Source: Serratia marcescens (GTDB lineage Bacteria; Pseudomonadota; Gammaproteobacteria; Enterobacterales; Enterobacteriaceae). From it: a stretch of 64,000 bases of DNA. The DNA lies in NCBI RefSeq assembly GCF_006715005.1, contig NZ_VFMJ01000001.1, positions 1,488,001 through 1,552,000 on the forward strand. Reading direction: 5' to 3'. Under the pieces are notes generated by a model. The model had not been told where the DNA came from. It made no database searches and saw only the letters and a list, made by a program, of their open reading frames with translations. This document shows, in pieces, positions 1-10,189 of this stretch; position 1 is the first letter of the stretch, and every line of letters begins with the position of its first letter. A program made the translations under genes and the position numbers.

Positions 1-894
1 ATCGGCTTCTCGATCCTGATTGAATTGTTCAACCAGATCGCGCGTCGCAACTTCATCAAGCATCAAGCGCGTCGCCCGATGCGCGAGCGCACCGCGGAAG
101 CGATCATGCGCCTGATGGGGCAGCAGCGTACGCAGCAGACGGACGATGCGGTCGCCTTGCCGAGGGATGAAACCTTTGCGGCGGAAGAGCGTTATATGAT
201 CAGCGGCGTGTTGACGCTCGCCTCGCGTTCATTGCGCAGCGTGATGACGCCGCGTACCGACATTTCCTGGGTCGATTGCGAGCGCTCCCGCGAAGAGGTA
301 CGCGCACAGCTGCTGGATACGCCACACAGTCTGTTCCCGGTGTGTCGTGATTCGGTGGATGAGATCGTCGGCGTGGTACGCGCCAAGGATCTGCTGGTGG
401 CGCTGGAGCAGGGTGAAGATATTGCCGAGTTCGCCGCCCGCACGCCGCCGATCGTGGTGCCGGAAACCATGGACGTCATCAAACTGCTGGCGGTGCTGCG
501 CCGCGCCAAAGGGCGTCTGGTGGTGGTCACCAATGAATTTGGCGTCGTGCAGGGGCTGGTGACGCCGCTGGACGTGCTGGAAGCGATTGCCGGTGAATTC
601 CCGGACGAGGACGAAACGCCGGACATCGTGGCGGAAGGCGACGGCTGGCTGGTGAAGGGCGGAACCGATCTGCACTCGCTGGAACAGGCGCTGGCCTGCG
701 ATGACCTGGTTAGCCCCACCGCCGACTACGCCACCCTGGCGGGGCTGCTGTTGGCCCACTACGGACAGATGCCGGTGGTGGGAGATGCCATTGAACTGAA
801 CCACCTGCGTTTCGATATCGTTGAGGTGTCCGAATACCGTATCGAACTGGTGCGCGTTACCCGCGTCGCCCTGGATGAGACGGCGCACGCGTAA
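1..894 (+). CDS. yoaE: YoaE-like membrane/CBS-domain protein, C-terminal part (5' truncated by window edge)
   Basis: The reading frame is open from base 1 (I-G-F-S-I-L-I-E precedes the first possible internal start), so this is the last 297 residues of a longer protein. It holds a pair of CBS domains followed by a CorC/HlyC transporter-associated domain near the C-terminus (around GDGWLVKGGTDLHSLEQ). The TerC-type membrane domain expected in YoaE (about 520 residues in E. coli) would lie outside the window. The family is membrane bound, with CBS domains thought to sense adenine nucleotides; the transported substrate is not established. The identity is supported by the convergent EAL gene and sdaA next door, the E. 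coli yoaE-yoaD-sdaA order. Confidence 0.85.
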   Translation: MGFSILIELFNQIARRNFIKHQARRPMRERTAEAIMRLMGQQRTQQTDDAVALPRDETFAAEERYMISGVLTLASRSLRSVMTPRTDISWVDCERSREEVRAQLLDTPHSLFPVCRDSVDEIVGVVRAKDLLVALEQGEDIAEFAARTPPIVVPETMDVIKLLAVLRRAKGRLVVVTNEFGVVQGLVTPLDVLEAIAGEFPDEDETPDIVAEGDGWLVKGGTDLHSLEQALACDDLVSPTADYATLAGLLLAHYGQMPVVGDAIELNHLRFDIVEVSEYRIELVRVTRVALDETAHA

Positions 895-910
895 CCCTCC
901 CGCCGGGGGC

Positions 911-2497
911 TCAGGCCTCCGGCGGATCTTCTTCCGCTTTCCTGACGCGCGATTCGTACTGTTGCAACCACAGCGGGAAAACATGAATCGGCATCGGCTT
1001 GGCGAAATAATACCCCTGCAGGGCATTGACCTCGCGTGAGCGCAGATAATCGGCCTGTTCCTCCGTTTCCACCCCCTCTGCCACCAGTTTCAGCTTCAGG
1101 CGCTGCGCCAGCGTAATGATGGTGTCGGTCACCGTGGCGTTGACCGCGTCGGTGCCGATGGCGGCAGTAAACCCGCGATCGATCTTCAAGACGTCCGGGC
1201 TGAGGTTCTTCAGGTAGCTCAGCGAGCTGTGGCCGGTGCCGAAATCGTCGATGGCCAGCATGATCCCCATGTCTTTCAGCGTGCGAATCTGGTCATACTG
1301 GATGGCCGACAGCGCCGTGCGTTCGGTCAGCTCCAGCATCAATGAGGGCATCGGATGCGCCGGCAGCCAAATCTGGCGGATATCGTCGATGATGTTGAGC
1401 GTTTTAAAATGCTCGGCAGCGACGTTAATGCTGATATAGAAGGACGGTCGTGGCGGGAACAGCTGCAGATTTTCCGTCACGGTGTTCATCAGATAGCGAG
1501 TGAGCGGAATGATGAGGTCATGCTGCTCGGCCAACGGAATAAACACGTCGGGCGAGATCCATCCTTGTCGCTTCTTTTTCCAACGCAGCAACATCTCGAC
1601 GCCGGCACAGCGCCCGGTGTCACTGTGAATGATAGGCTGACAGTAGACGCGGAACTCCCGATGAGTGATGGCATGGCCTATGTGGTAAGACAGACTCATG
1701 CGGTTAGCGGTGAGCAGGTAGACCACATAGGCCGCCAGCAGGCTGATCAACAGCGCCAGCGGGATATGGCGCGGCAATGCGGAAAGCGCCAACATGCCGA
1801 TCTGTGGGCCGAACAGTGAAATCGAGAACGGGTACAGCGCAGAGCCGGCGGTGTAGCGCAGATCGTTGGTCAGGGTGTCGCGGCTCAGGATTTCGCGGCG
1901 GCCATATTCCAGGCTGCTGTCGGCCACGTTCAGGACTACTCGCTGAACGTAAGGCTCTTGCGGCTCGAGTAAAAAGTTGGACAGCAGCTCGATATTGAAC
2001 ACGTGCAGCACGCCGCTGGTGTTATCGCGGGGGGAAGGCGTCCACATCACCAGCGTGGGCAGCCCTTTGCTTACTGCCAACGAAGGGCGCAACGCCAGCC
2101 TGGCGTTGCTGTTGACGAAGATCGGCAGCACGGCGCTCAGCTGGTAATGACGGGCGCCAAACAGGCTGGAGCAGTAAATAATGCCGTTTTTGACCAGCAG
2201 CATGGCGCGCAGCGCCTGGTTTTGTGCGGCGCGAAAGCGCAGGGTCGATGCGACGTTCTCGCAGGGTTGTTCCAACATCTCCATACTGCGTTCAGCCTGC
2301 AGATGCGCGGGGGTTAACAGCTGGTTGATCTTGCCAACGGTGCGGGTAGCCAACGTCTGCTGGCTCTGCTCGATGCTTTTGACCTCTTGATAGTAACGGG
2401 TATACAGCGATACCAACAGAATAGCCGCGCCCACCGCTCCGGCCAGCAGCCAACGGTAGTAACGATATCGGGACGCGGCGAGGTGGGTCATCAACAT
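911..2497 (-). CDS. pdeD: CSS-EAL cyclic-di-GMP phosphodiesterase (PdeD/YoaD-like)
   Basis: Predicted inner-membrane enzyme of 528 residues that hydrolyses c-di-GMP to pGpG. Two membrane segments (about 17-32 and 243-263) flank a periplasmic CSS domain with Cys79 and the C-S-S motif at 109-111, the pair that forms a redox-sensitive disulfide in this family. The cytoplasmic EAL domain (about 270-515) has E-M-L at 301-303 in place of EAL but keeps the metal-binding Glu, the DDFGTG motif at 417-422, Lys438 and the EGVE motif near 474, so it should be active. An AAGGA site precedes the ATG; a second ATG lies two codons in. It lies convergent to yoaE and tandem behind sdaA, as in E. coli. Confidence 0.88.
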   Translation of the reverse strand: MLMTHLAASRYRYYRWLLAGAVGAAILLVSLYTRYYQEVKSIEQSQQTLATRTVGKINQLLTPAHLQAERSMEMLEQPCENVASTLRFRAAQNQALRAMLLVKNGIIYCSSLFGARHYQLSAVLPIFVNSNARLALRPSLAVSKGLPTLVMWTPSPRDNTSGVLHVFNIELLSNFLLEPQEPYVQRVVLNVADSSLEYGRREILSRDTLTNDLRYTAGSALYPFSISLFGPQIGMLALSALPRHIPLALLISLLAAYVVYLLTANRMSLSYHIGHAITHREFRVYCQPIIHSDTGRCAGVEMLLRWKKKRQGWISPDVFIPLAEQHDLIIPLTRYLMNTVTENLQLFPPRPSFYISINVAAEHFKTLNIIDDIRQIWLPAHPMPSLMLELTERTALSAIQYDQIRTLKDMGIMLAIDDFGTGHSSLSYLKNLSPDVLKIDRGFTAAIGTDAVNATVTDTIITLAQRLKLKLVAEGVETEEQADYLRSREVNALQGYYFAKPMPIHVFPLWLQQYESRVRKAEEDPPEA

Positions 2498-2738
2498 CCG
2501 GTAAATCCTTGTTCGGTAATCCAGCTCCGAGTCACAGTCAGGCCATAGCTCCTTAAGTTGCGCTCGGCTAATTCTAGCCTGAGGTTATACAAGATTGATG
2601 GTAACTCAGTAAATTATTTCAGTTTGGTAAAACAGAAGGCCAATTTGCAGGCTAACCGCCGGATCGATGAGAAAAATGCAGGATATTTTCCGGTGACATT
2701 GTCACTAAAAAGGGGCAATAGATTGATTGCCCATAAAA

Positions 2739-2760
2739 AACCCCGCCGGGCGGCGGGGTT
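2739..2760 (-). terminator. rho-independent terminator of sdaA
   Basis: A 9-bp perfect stem AACCCCGCC/GGCGGGGTT with a 4-base loop. Read on the minus strand it lies a few bases past the sdaA stop and runs into a T tract (complement of the A run at 2735-2740). Confidence 0.9.
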
Positions 2761-2765
2761 GTCTG

Positions 2766-4130
2766 TCAGTCGCATTGCACCTTGATCGCCAGGCCACCGC
2801 GTGACGTTTCTCGATACTTGGCGTTCATGTCTTTGCCGGTTTCGTACATGGTCTCGATCACCTTATCCAGCGAAACGCGCGGCTCGCTGGTGCGGCGCAG
2901 GGCCATACGGGCGGCGTTGATCGCCTTGACCGAGGCGATGGCGTTGCGCTCGATGCACGGCACCTGTACCTGGCCGGCGACCGGGTCGCAGGTCAGACCC
3001 AGGTTGTGTTCCATGCCGATCTCTGCCGCCACGCACACCTGCTCAGGGCTGCCGCCCAGCAGCTCGGCCAGACCGGCCGCCGCCATGGAGCAGGCCACGC
3101 CGACTTCACCCTGGCAGCCGACTTCGGCGCCGGAAATGGACGCGTTCATCTTGTACAACGCGCCGATGGCGCCCGCCGCCATAAAGTAACGGATGTAGAT
3201 ATCCGGGCTGACGGACTCGATGAAGTGATCGTAGTAAGCCAGCACCGCAGGCACGATGCCGCAGGCACCGTTGGTTGGCGCGGTGACCACGCGGCCGCCG
3301 GCGGCGTTTTCTTCGTTCACCGCCAGCGCGAACATGTTGACCCAATCGATCACGTTCATCGGATCGTTGGACAGTTTGTCCGACGCCACCAGCATGCGGC
3401 GCAGCGCGGAGGCACGGCGCGGTACGCGCAGCGGCCCAGGCAGCACGCCTTCGGTGTTCAGACCGCGATCGATACAGGCGCGCATGGTTTGCCAGACGTT
3501 ACCGAAGTAGGTCTCGATCTCTTGCTTGCTGTGCAGCGCCAACTCGTTCTGCATCACCATGCCGGACAGCGACAGGCCGGTCTCGCGGCAGTGGTCGAGC
3601 ATTTCGCGCGCGGAGTTGAATGGATAAGGCATTTGCAGCTCTTGTTCGCCGGCCTTGCCAAAGTTCTCCTCGTCGACGATGAAACCGCCGCCGATGGAGT
3701 AATAGGTCTTGCTGTACACTTCTTTATCGCCGGCGAAGGCGTGGATTTGCATGCCGTTCTCATGCAGCGGCAGGTTGTCGCTGCGGAAGACCATGCCGCC
3801 GTCGCGTGGGAAATCGACTTCATGCAGGCCGCTGGCCAGCATCAGGCGTTGACGTTGTTCTACATCGCGAATAAAACCCGGAATGCTATCGATATCGACG
3901 GTGTCCGGCATATTGCCGGCCAGGCCGAGAATGATAGCGATATCGGTATGGTGACCTTTACCGGTCAATGAGAGTGAGCCGTAAACGTCTACGGCAACAC
4001 GCGTGATAGAAGGCATCAGGCCTTTATTTACCAGATCGTCGACAAACTGTTTGCCGGCTTTCATCGGTCCAACCGTATGAGAGCTGGACGGGCCGATGCC
4101 GATCTTAAACATGTCGAAAACGCTAATCAC
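2766..4130 (-). CDS. sdaA: L-serine ammonia-lyase (L-serine deaminase I)
   Basis: 454 residues, the usual length of the single-chain iron-sulfur L-serine dehydratases; it converts L-serine to pyruvate and ammonia in the cytosol. The N-terminal beta domain carries the S-S-S-H-T-V-G-P-M signature (residues 15-23). The C-terminal catalytic domain has the cysteine motifs [17 protein letters not shown] and [12 protein letters not shown] that hold the [4Fe-4S] cluster used to activate serine. The start is GTG (ISVFDMFK), 10 bases or so after a strong AAGGAG. It is monocistronic, with a terminator directly after the stop and a long AT-rich upstream region; E. coli sdaA is controlled by Lrp, but no clear site was picked out here. 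Confidence 0.97.
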   Translation of the reverse strand: MISVFDMFKIGIGPSSSHTVGPMKAGKQFVDDLVNKGLMPSITRVAVDVYGSLSLTGKGHHTDIAIILGLAGNMPDTVDIDSIPGFIRDVEQRQRLMLASGLHEVDFPRDGGMVFRSDNLPLHENGMQIHAFAGDKEVYSKTYYSIGGGFIVDEENFGKAGEQELQMPYPFNSAREMLDHCRETGLSLSGMVMQNELALHSKQEIETYFGNVWQTMRACIDRGLNTEGVLPGPLRVPRRASALRRMLVASDKLSNDPMNVIDWVNMFALAVNEENAAGGRVVTAPTNGACGIVPAVLAYYDHFIESVSPDIYIRYFMAAGAIGALYKMNASISGAEVGCQGEVGVACSMAAAGLAELLGGSPEQVCVAAEIGMEHNLGLTCDPVAGQVQVPCIERNAIASVKAINAARMALRRTSEPRVSLDKVIETMYETGKDMNAKYRETSRGGLAIKVQCD

Positions 4131-4576
4131 GCTAAAACTCCTTAAAGAGACGTATTGTTATGGCTGCAGCGGTTAAAAACCGCGCAGGGAACAGCGATAT
4201 TGTAAAAGGGCCGTGCGGGTTCGGCTGCCTTTTTCGCATGAAATTAAATAATCCGTGGTGTCGCTTTTTTTACTGATTACCCGGGGCGAACCCTTAAGCG
4301 GGGTATCCGCTTTCGCCCAAGCTCCATTAGTGGTAATCGCGCCCGCTTTCCGTGCTGAACGCCGCCGGCTTAATCCCTGTTTCTACAGTGGTTTATCTCG
4401 GACGGTGGTATTTTACAGGTATTTCGTAAGGTTTAAGAGAGGGTTTACAGTTTTTTTAAAACCATTCAACCGGAACGGTAGTTGAAAAAGCGATCAAATG
4501 AAGTGATTTCGATCGCTTTACCTGCAGCGGACGCCGACGGCCATGCCAGATTGCGAGTCAGATCACGCAATGCGGC
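4131..4576. other. intergenic region upstream of sdaA and downstream of nudL
   Basis: 446 bases without a convincing gene. It is less GC-rich than its surroundings and should hold the sdaA promoter and leader. A 76-codon open frame at 4255-4485 on the plus strand has no ribosome site, no recognisable sequence and no codon bias and was not called. Confidence 0.6.
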
Positions 4577-5155
4577 TTAAATACTGACCTGCTGCGCCAG
4601 GCGGCGAATAATGGCGGCGGTCAGCCCCCAGATAAACTGGCTGTGATACCAGGAGAGGTAAATGCGGTGCGTATGACCGGCGCGATGAATATCCAGCGGG
4701 TAGTAACGCGACAGGGTTAGCGCTTCCCGCAGGGGCATCTCGAACACGTCCGCCACTTCGCCCTCATTGGCGTGGAACTGCACATCCGGTGGGATCAGGC
4801 CGACGATGGGCGTGACCTGAAATCCGGTGCTGCTGTCGAGCGGCGCCATTTGGCCGAGAACGGTCACCGCGTGCGGCGGTATCGCCACTTCTTCCTGCGC
4901 TTCTCGCAGCGCCGTGACGACCGCCGACCCGTCTTCGGCATCGGTTTTCCCGCCGGGGAAGGCCACCTGGCCGGCATGTTTGCGCAGCGAATCGGCACGG
5001 CGGGTCAATAGCAGGGTGGGCTCAGCGCGGCAAACGATCGGGATCAGCACCGCCGCCGGGCGCACATTGTGCGAGATCTGCGCCGCCTGGGGCAGCTGCA
5101 GTTGAAAACGGCTGATAAAGGCGTGCAGTGAGGTCGGTGAATTCGATGGGATCAC
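4577..5155 (-). CDS. nudL: Nudix hydrolase NudL (predicted coenzyme A pyrophosphatase)
   Basis: 192 residues, the same length as E. coli NudL. It carries the CoA-pyrophosphatase version of the Nudix signature: an [15 protein letters not shown] stretch leads into FPGG and then the catalytic helix REAQEEV. The family cleaves CoA to 3',5'-ADP and phosphopantetheine, although the E. coli protein is less well characterised. The GTG start at 5155 was chosen because it overlaps the pabB stop in a GTGA junction and gives V-I-P-S-N as the N-terminus; the open frame continues upstream into pabB but that part is shadow sequence. It is translationally coupled to pabB. Confidence 0.9.
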   Translation of the reverse strand: MIPSNSPTSLHAFISRFQLQLPQAAQISHNVRPAAVLIPIVCRAEPTLLLTRRADSLRKHAGQVAFPGGKTDAEDGSAVVTALREAQEEVAIPPHAVTVLGQMAPLDSSTGFQVTPIVGLIPPDVQFHANEGEVADVFEMPLREALTLSRYYPLDIHRAGHTHRIYLSWYHSQFIWGLTAAIIRRLAQQVSI

Positions 5156-6525
5156 GACAGGGCACACTCCCCAAGCTGCGGCAGAATACGGCCAACCTTG
5201 TCGAAGGTTTCCTGGTATTCCGCCTGTTCCTGGCTGTCTGCCACAATACCGCCGCCTGCGGAGCAGTGGATGCGACCGTTTTCGGTGACGAGCGTGCGGA
5301 TAGTGATGTTGGTGTCCATGGTGCCGCAGGCGCTCAGGTATCCGATGCTGCCGCAATAGGCGTTGCGGCGCTGCGGTTCCAGTTCTTCGATGATTTCCAT
5401 CGCTCGCACCTTGGGAGCGCCGGTGATCGAACCGCCGGGGAAGCAGGCGCGCAGCAATTCGGCCGCCGAGGTCTGGTCCGGCAGGATCGCGGTAATGGTG
5501 CTCACCAGGTGATGCACGGCGGGGAACGGCTCCACGGCAAACAGTTCCGGCACCCGTACGCTGCCAGGCTGGGCGACGCGGCCGATATCGTTGCGCAGCA
5601 GATCGACGATCATCAGATTCTCAGCGCGATCCTTGGGGGAATCGGCCAACCGACGAGCCTGCGCGGCGTCCTGTTCCGCGTCCGCCAGCCGCGGCAGCGT
5701 GCCTTTGATCGGGCGGGTTTGAATGCGCTGCTGTTCCAGCCACAGGAAGCGCTCGGGAGAGACGCTCAGTACGCTGTTGTGCGGCAGGCGCAGGAAGGCA
5801 GAGAACGGCGCGCGGTTGCTGGCGCTCAATCGACAGAACGCCTGCCACTCATCTCCCTGATAGTCGGCGGAGAACCGCTGTGCCAGATTAATTTGGTAAC
5901 AGTCGCCGCTGCGCAGGTAGCGCTGAATACGTTGGAACTTTTCGCCGTATTGCCGCCGGCTCATATTAGGGCACCAGTCGCTCAGCAGCGTGAAAGGGCG
6001 TTCTGCAGGCGCAGTTTGGCTATTGAGCCAGCGCCAGCGCTGCTCCACGTCGCCATAGCTGAGCAGCGTCAGGGTTTGCAGCCGGTGATCGGCGATCAAT
6101 GCCCAGTCATAAATGCCCACCGCCATATCCGGCAAAGTAAGGTCAGTGTCGGCCAACTGCGGCAGGGTTTCTACCCGGCGCCCGAGATCGTAGCCGAACA
6201 GTCCCAGAGCACCGCCCTGAAACGGCAGATCCGGGTTAAACGCCGGCTGCCAGCCTTGCGCCGTCAACTGTTGCTGCAGCAGGGAGAACGGATCTTCCTT
6301 CGACTGAGTAGTGACGCCGTCACTTTCGATTTTCGTGCTGGCACCCTGAGTGGTGAGCGTAACGCGCGGCTGCGCGACCAGAATATCGAAGCGGTTATGC
6401 GAGTGATCGGCAAAGCCTGAATGCAGCAACATCGCCCAGGGCTGTGCTGAAAGCGGGGCGAAAAGCGTCAACAGGGCACTGCGGCTATAGGGCAAAGACT
6501 TTATGTTTGGGGCGGTTACGCTCAT
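5152..6525 (-). CDS. pabB: aminodeoxychorismate synthase component I
   Basis: 457 residues. With the glutaminase PabA it aminates chorismate to 4-amino-4-deoxychorismate, the first committed step of p-aminobenzoate and folate synthesis. The C-terminal chorismate-binding domain has the family motifs RPIKGTLPR (containing the PabB active-site Lys), [18 protein letters not shown], and [17 protein letters not shown]. The ATG at 6525 (M-S-V-T-A-P) was taken because it gives the family length (453 in E. coli); the open frame extends 41 codons further without homology. The nudL start overlaps its stop by GTGA. Confidence 0.96.
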   Translation of the reverse strand: MSVTAPNIKSLPYSRSALLTLFAPLSAQPWAMLLHSGFADHSHNRFDILVAQPRVTLTTQGASTKIESDGVTTQSKEDPFSLLQQQLTAQGWQPAFNPDLPFQGGALGLFGYDLGRRVETLPQLADTDLTLPDMAVGIYDWALIADHRLQTLTLLSYGDVEQRWRWLNSQTAPAERPFTLLSDWCPNMSRRQYGEKFQRIQRYLRSGDCYQINLAQRFSADYQGDEWQAFCRLSASNRAPFSAFLRLPHNSVLSVSPERFLWLEQQRIQTRPIKGTLPRLADAEQDAAQARRLADSPKDRAENLMIVDLLRNDIGRVAQPGSVRVPELFAVEPFPAVHHLVSTITAILPDQTSAAELLRACFPGGSITGAPKVRAMEIIEELEPQRRNAYCGSIGYLSACGTMDTNITIRTLVTENGRIHCSAGGGIVADSQEQAEYQETFDKVGRILPQLGECALS

Positions 6526-7055
6526 GAACGTCAAAAAACCTGGCTGTGAAGACGGCAATGTCTGGGCGTTAGTGTGCCATAGACGGCTACGGCATGCATG
6601 TTTTGCCATGCGAGACATGCAGCACAGTTCACATAAACGGCAGTTCAATAAACCAGAAATAAGGCATTTTTTGCGCCATTCATTATACTTCGGTATGTTA
6701 AAAATTTAACGTCGAATGCACGGTAAGTTTATTCATCGAGGGCGCAATACCCGAGAGATATAAAAGAGATTCGTTAATTTCATCAATTTATTGTTACCCA
6801 TAGTGATTAACCGGGTGATGCGGGAAAGTTTTGCCTGTGTTTTGTCACGCGGGTCACTCTGTGAAATTGATGCCGTGTATTGGGCACCGTTTTTCTTGCT
6901 GAAAGCATGAAAAGACAAACAAGATAAATCTTATTTAGTCCGCTGCGGAAATCTGAGTGCCTGAGGCTTATTTCTCCTCTCTGGCGCTGAATGGATTGAT
7001 ATTTTTTAAAAAAATAAAATTATTAATTTGTTACATTAACATTGAAGAGCTGCCT
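6526..7055. other. AT-rich divergent intergenic region between pabB and waaH
   Basis: 530 bases that must hold the pabB and waaH promoters. The waaH-proximal part is clearly richer in A and T than the rest of the window, with runs such as TTTTTTAAAAAAATAAAAT near 7000-7020, a composition typical of silenced, horizontally acquired DNA. No convincing Pho box or JUMPstart element was found. Open frames at 6503-6709 (+) and 6733-6918 (-) show no recognisable protein. Confidence 0.6.
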
Positions 7056-8057
7056 ATGTCGTTAATGCTGAGCGTCATCGTCCCGATGCACAATGCAGGA
7101 GAATTATTAGAGCCTTTCCTGGCTTCGTTGCTGGCCCAACGCGAGCAACGCCTGGAAGTGATCATCGTGAACGATGGTTCTACCGACGGTTCAGGGGAGA
7201 CTGCGCACCGTTACGCGGCGGCGCATCCGCATATTCGGGTCATCGATCAGGCCAACGCCGGCGTTTCTAACGCGCGCAATGCCGGGCTCGCCGTTGCCCG
7301 GGGCAAATACGCGGCGTTTCCTGATGCCGACGATCTGCTGGCGCCGGACATGTATTCTACGCTGCTGGAACAGGCGGAACAGCACCAATTAGACGTGATG
7401 CAATGCAATGGCGAACGCTATTTTGCCAGCGAAGACGAATTACAGCCGATTTTTCCCGAGGCACGTTTACAGACCACTGACGTTATCAGCGGCGTACAGT
7501 GGTTCGAACGTGCATTGAAATCGAGAAAATTTATCCACGTTGTATGGTTGGCGATATATCGCCTCGACTTTATCCGCCAGCATCGGCTTTATTTTGAACC
7601 GGGGTTACATCATCAGGATATTCCCTGGACGACCGAGGTTATGTTTAATGCCCAACGGGTCAAATATTTAAGCACGCCGCTGTACCGTCAACGGGTACAC
7701 GACAAGTCGATCAGTAATCGTCGTCGCACCGGAAAAGCAAACGTGGATTATCAACGCCACTATATGAAAATCGTCGAAATGCTGGAGCGGCTCAACCGGC
7801 GCTATGCAGGCAGCATTGCCATTCTTCCGGCTTTCCATTGGCAAATCACCCGTGAAGCGTTGGGCATTTGCCACAGCATTCGCCGTGAGCCGGATCCGGT
7901 CGCCCAGAATCAGATTACCGAAGAGTTCTATCAGCGCGGCATCGACAGAGCGATGTTCGCTAATGCGCGCGGCGTGAAGCAGGGGTGGCATGTCATGCTG
8001 TGGCGGCATCGCCTGAAGCAGTGGCGCGGCGATAATGGCTGTTCGCAACCGGCCTGA
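7056..8057 (+). CDS. waaH: family 2 glycosyltransferase, WaaH/YibD type (LPS core glucuronosyltransferase)
   Basis: 333 residues with a GT-A fold: N-terminal [14 protein letters not shown], the NDGSTDGS nucleotide-sugar motif, a DADD metal site (DXD-type) and the [11 protein letters not shown] segment. The match to E. coli WaaH is strong over the whole length, including [16 protein letters not shown] and [20 protein letters not shown]. WaaH transfers glucuronic acid to heptose III of the inner LPS core under phosphate starvation; the same acceptor here is inference. ATG 7056 was chosen because homology begins there (a frame open from 6957 adds 33 unrelated residues). In E. coli waaH sits elsewhere, so its place between pabB and yoaH is lineage-specific. 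Confidence 0.85.
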   Translation: MSLMLSVIVPMHNAGELLEPFLASLLAQREQRLEVIIVNDGSTDGSGETAHRYAAAHPHIRVIDQANAGVSNARNAGLAVARGKYAAFPDADDLLAPDMYSTLLEQAEQHQLDVMQCNGERYFASEDELQPIFPEARLQTTDVISGVQWFERALKSRKFIHVVWLAIYRLDFIRQHRLYFEPGLHHQDIPWTTEVMFNAQRVKYLSTPLYRQRVHDKSISNRRRTGKANVDYQRHYMKIVEMLERLNRRYAGSIAILPAFHWQITREALGICHSIRREPDPVAQNQITEEFYQRGIDRAMFANARGVKQGWHVMLWRHRLKQWRGDNGCSQPA

Positions 8058-8127
8058 GGCACAAGGCGTTGGGATCCGCCGCGTTAGCGCGTATACTCCT
8101 TCTCCCTTTTGCCGGAGAGAACGACAC

Positions 8128-8373
8128 ATGCATGCAGGTATGCCATTACTGAGTCACGCGGAGCAGCAGGAAGCGGCGGATCGTATCCATCAACTGATGG
8201 AGCAGGGCATGAGCAGCGGCGAAGCCATTGCTCGCGTTGCGCAGGAAATTCGTGAGAAGCATCAGGGCGCTCAGGTTGCGGTACTGTTCGATGAGGATGA
8301 TGAAGACGAGCAGCATGATGCCGCACCGGAGGCGTCGCGGAATGACGATGCTGAAGAAGACGAAGACTATTGA
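8128..8373 (+). CDS. yoaH: YoaH family protein (UPF0181)
   Basis: 81 residues. The N-terminal 55 align with E. coli YoaH ([16 protein letters not shown]..., [12 protein letters not shown]), a short helical protein of unknown function found in enterobacteria. The start at ATG 8128 follows a GGAGAG site and matches the family N-terminus; the frame is open from 8035 but that part is not homologous. The last 25 residues are an acidic tail rich in Asp and Glu, which makes the protein about 20 residues longer than the E. coli one (59). It lies between waaH and a hairpin, convergent with purT. Confidence 0.88.
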   Translation: MHAGMPLLSHAEQQEAADRIHQLMEQGMSSGEAIARVAQEIREKHQGAQVAVLFDEDDEDEQHDAAPEASRNDDAEEDEDY

Positions 8374-8380
8374 TGTTATC

Positions 8381-8400
8381 GGGGCCGCGTAAGCGGCCCC
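8381..8400. terminator. hairpin between convergent yoaH and purT
   Basis: Perfect 8-bp GC stem GGGGCCGC/GCGGCCCC with a 4-base GTAA loop, placed between the yoaH stop and the purT stop. Neither strand has a real T run after the stem, so termination strength is uncertain. Confidence 0.6.
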
Positions 8401-8407
8401 GTCAGTT

Positions 8408-9586
8408 TCAGCCGTTGACCGCCACGGCGGCGGCGGCTTGTTTCGCCTGCTCCACCGCCCGTTCCGTCGTGATCGCCGTCGCCAGCGCTACGCCCAGACG
8501 ACGTTGCCCGGCGATCTCCGGTTTGCCGAACAGGCGCAGCTGGTTGTGCCCGCGCAGCGCATTTTCCAATCCGCTGAAACGCACATCGCTGCTGTTGAGC
8601 TGCGGCAGGATCACTGCCGAAGCGGAAGGGCCGAACTGGCGGATGGCGCCGATCGGCAACCCGAGAAACGCGCGAACGTGCAGGGCGAACTCAGACAGAT
8701 CCTGTGAAATCAACGTGACTATGCCGGTATCGTGCGGGCGCGGTGACACCTCGCTGAAGATCACTTCGTCGCCACAGACGAACAGCTCCACGCCGAACAG
8801 CCCGAAACCGCCCAGGGCTTTCACCACTTTTTCTGCGATAGCCTGGGCCCGGCTCAGCGCCGTCGCCGACATCAGTTGCGGCTGCCAGGATTCGCGATAG
8901 TCCCCATCCTCCTGACGATGGCCGATCGGCTCGCAGAAATGCACGCCGTCCACGGCGCTGATGGTCAGCAACGTAATTTCAAAATCGAATCTTACCAGCC
9001 CTTCGACGATCACCCGGCCGCCGCCGGCGCGGCCGCCCTGTTGGGCGTAATCCCAGGCGCTTTGCAGTTGTTCAGGCGTGCGGATCAGGCTTTGCCCCTT
9101 GCCGGAAGAACTCATCACCGGTTTGACGATGCACGGGTAGCCGATGTGTTCGACCGCCTGCCGGAAAGTCGCCTCGCTGTCGGCAAAGCGGTAGCTGGAG
9201 GTGGGCAGGCCAAGCTCTTCCGCCGCCAGGCGGCGGATGCCTTCACGGTTCATCGTCAGGCGGGTGGCTTCGGCGCAGGGCACTACGCGGTGGCCCTGGC
9301 GTTCAAGCTCGACCAGCATAGCGGTGGCGATTGCTTCGATTTCGGGAACGATATAGTCCGGGCGCTCTTGTTCGATAACGGCTTTCAGCGCGTCACCGTC
9401 CAGCATATTGATGACGTGGCTGCGGTGCGCCACATGCATGGCGGGGGCGTCGGGATAGCGATCGACGGCGATCACTTCCAGACCAAGGCGCTGGCATTCA
9501 ATGGCGACTTCTTTACCCAGCTCCCCGGAGCCGAGCAACATAACGCGGGTGGCGGAAGGGCGCAGGGCGGTTCCAATCGTTAACAT
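8408..9586 (-). CDS. purT: formate-dependent phosphoribosylglycinamide formyltransferase (GAR transformylase 2)
   Basis: 392 residues, identical in length to E. coli PurT. It makes formyl-GAR from GAR, formate and ATP, the folate-independent route at step 3 of purine synthesis. It is an ATP-grasp enzyme: N-terminal [14 protein letters not shown] nucleotide fold, then the ATP-grasp domain with [12 protein letters not shown] as phosphate loop and the metal-binding segment around [28 protein letters not shown] 9586 gives the family N-terminus (M-L-T-I-G-T-A-L); the longer frame adds 30 unrelated residues. A near-perfect PurR operator lies about 57 bases upstream. Confidence 0.97.
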   Translation of the reverse strand: MLTIGTALRPSATRVMLLGSGELGKEVAIECQRLGLEVIAVDRYPDAPAMHVAHRSHVINMLDGDALKAVIEQERPDYIVPEIEAIATAMLVELERQGHRVVPCAEATRLTMNREGIRRLAAEELGLPTSSYRFADSEATFRQAVEHIGYPCIVKPVMSSSGKGQSLIRTPEQLQSAWDYAQQGGRAGGGRVIVEGLVRFDFEITLLTISAVDGVHFCEPIGHRQEDGDYRESWQPQLMSATALSRAQAIAEKVVKALGGFGLFGVELFVCGDEVIFSEVSPRPHDTGIVTLISQDLSEFALHVRAFLGLPIGAIRQFGPSASAVILPQLNSSDVRFSGLENALRGHNQLRLFGKPEIAGQRRLGVALATAITTERAVEQAKQAAAAVAVNG

Positions 9587-9642
9587 AGTTTCGTACCTGG
9601 ATCGGTGAAAGTAAGCGGATTGATGATCGGCGGGCAGTATAT

Positions 9643-9658
9643 ACGAAAACGATTGCGT
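9643..9658. promoter_or_regulatory. PurR operator (Pur box) upstream of purT
   Basis: The 16-mer ACGAAAACGATTGCGT differs at one position from the palindromic PurR consensus (ACGAAAACGTTTGCGT, written in this orientation). It lies in the purT promoter region, upstream of a purine synthesis gene, where hypoxanthine- or guanine-bound PurR would repress. Confidence 0.85.
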
Positions 9659-9832
9659 GCACAGCCGCAGCGCCAAGTTTGTTGCTAACTGACTGTTTTC
9701 ATAACAAGCAGAAATATTTGCCCTGTATGAGGGATTATGCGTTAATAACCGACGGCGAAAGAAGGCCTACTTATCACAAGGTTTTCGCGTCTCGTGCCGT
9801 CAAGGCAGGTTTATCAAGTAAAGGAAACACAA

Positions 9833-10042
9833 ATGAGCAAGATCACTGGTCACGTTAAATGGTTCAACGAAAGCAAAGGTTTCGGCTTTATTACACCTGC
9901 CGATGGCTCTAAAGACGTTTTCGTTCATTTCTCCGCTATCGTTAACGATGGTTTCAAGACCCTGGCTGAAGGCCAGCAGGTTGAGTTCTCCATCCAGGAC
10001 AGCCAACGTGGCCCAGCCGCAGCCAACGTCGTTGCTATTTAA
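9833..10042 (+). CDS. cold-shock-domain protein, CspC/CspE type
   Basis: 69 residues forming a single cold-shock domain that binds single-stranded RNA/DNA as a chaperone. RNP1 is KGFGFI and RNP2 is VFVHF. It is closest to the constitutively made CspC and CspE rather than CspA; comparison from memory favours CspC slightly. The start at ATG 9833 (M-S-K-I-T) after AAAGGAA was preferred over an upstream in-frame start. The E. coli cspC partner yobF is not seen upstream, and the place between purT and dbpA is not that of E. coli cspC or cspE, so no symbol is assigned. Confidence 0.93.
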   Translation: MSKITGHVKWFNESKGFGFITPADGSKDVFVHFSAIVNDGFKTLAEGQQVEFSIQDSQRGPAAANVVAI

Positions 10043-10059
10043 CGACTGAGCCGCGAAGA

Positions 10060-10083
10060 AACCCGCCGCCGGCGGGTTTTTTT
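10060..10083 (+). terminator. rho-independent terminator of the cold-shock gene
   Basis: Stem AACCCGCC/GGCGGGTT with a short GCC loop followed by a T7 tract, 18 bases after the stop codon. Confidence 0.93.
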
Positions 10084-10189
10084 ATGCCCGCTGTCCGTAA
10101 CGCCGCCCATCTCTGTTATCATTTAGCGCTGATTCGGCGCCAACCTGCGGGCGCGCCGCCATTCCATTCGTCATATAAGAGTTATCGCC

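Noticed and set aside
6503-6709. 68-codon frame M-F-G-A-V-T upstream of pabB
   Set aside because: Overlaps the pabB start on the other strand, no homology and no ribosome site.
6844-6857. GTCAC direct repeat (6844-6848, 6853-6857) as a Pho box for waaH
   Set aside because: The repeats are 9 bases apart, while PhoB half sites need 11, and flanking bases do not fit CTGTCAT.
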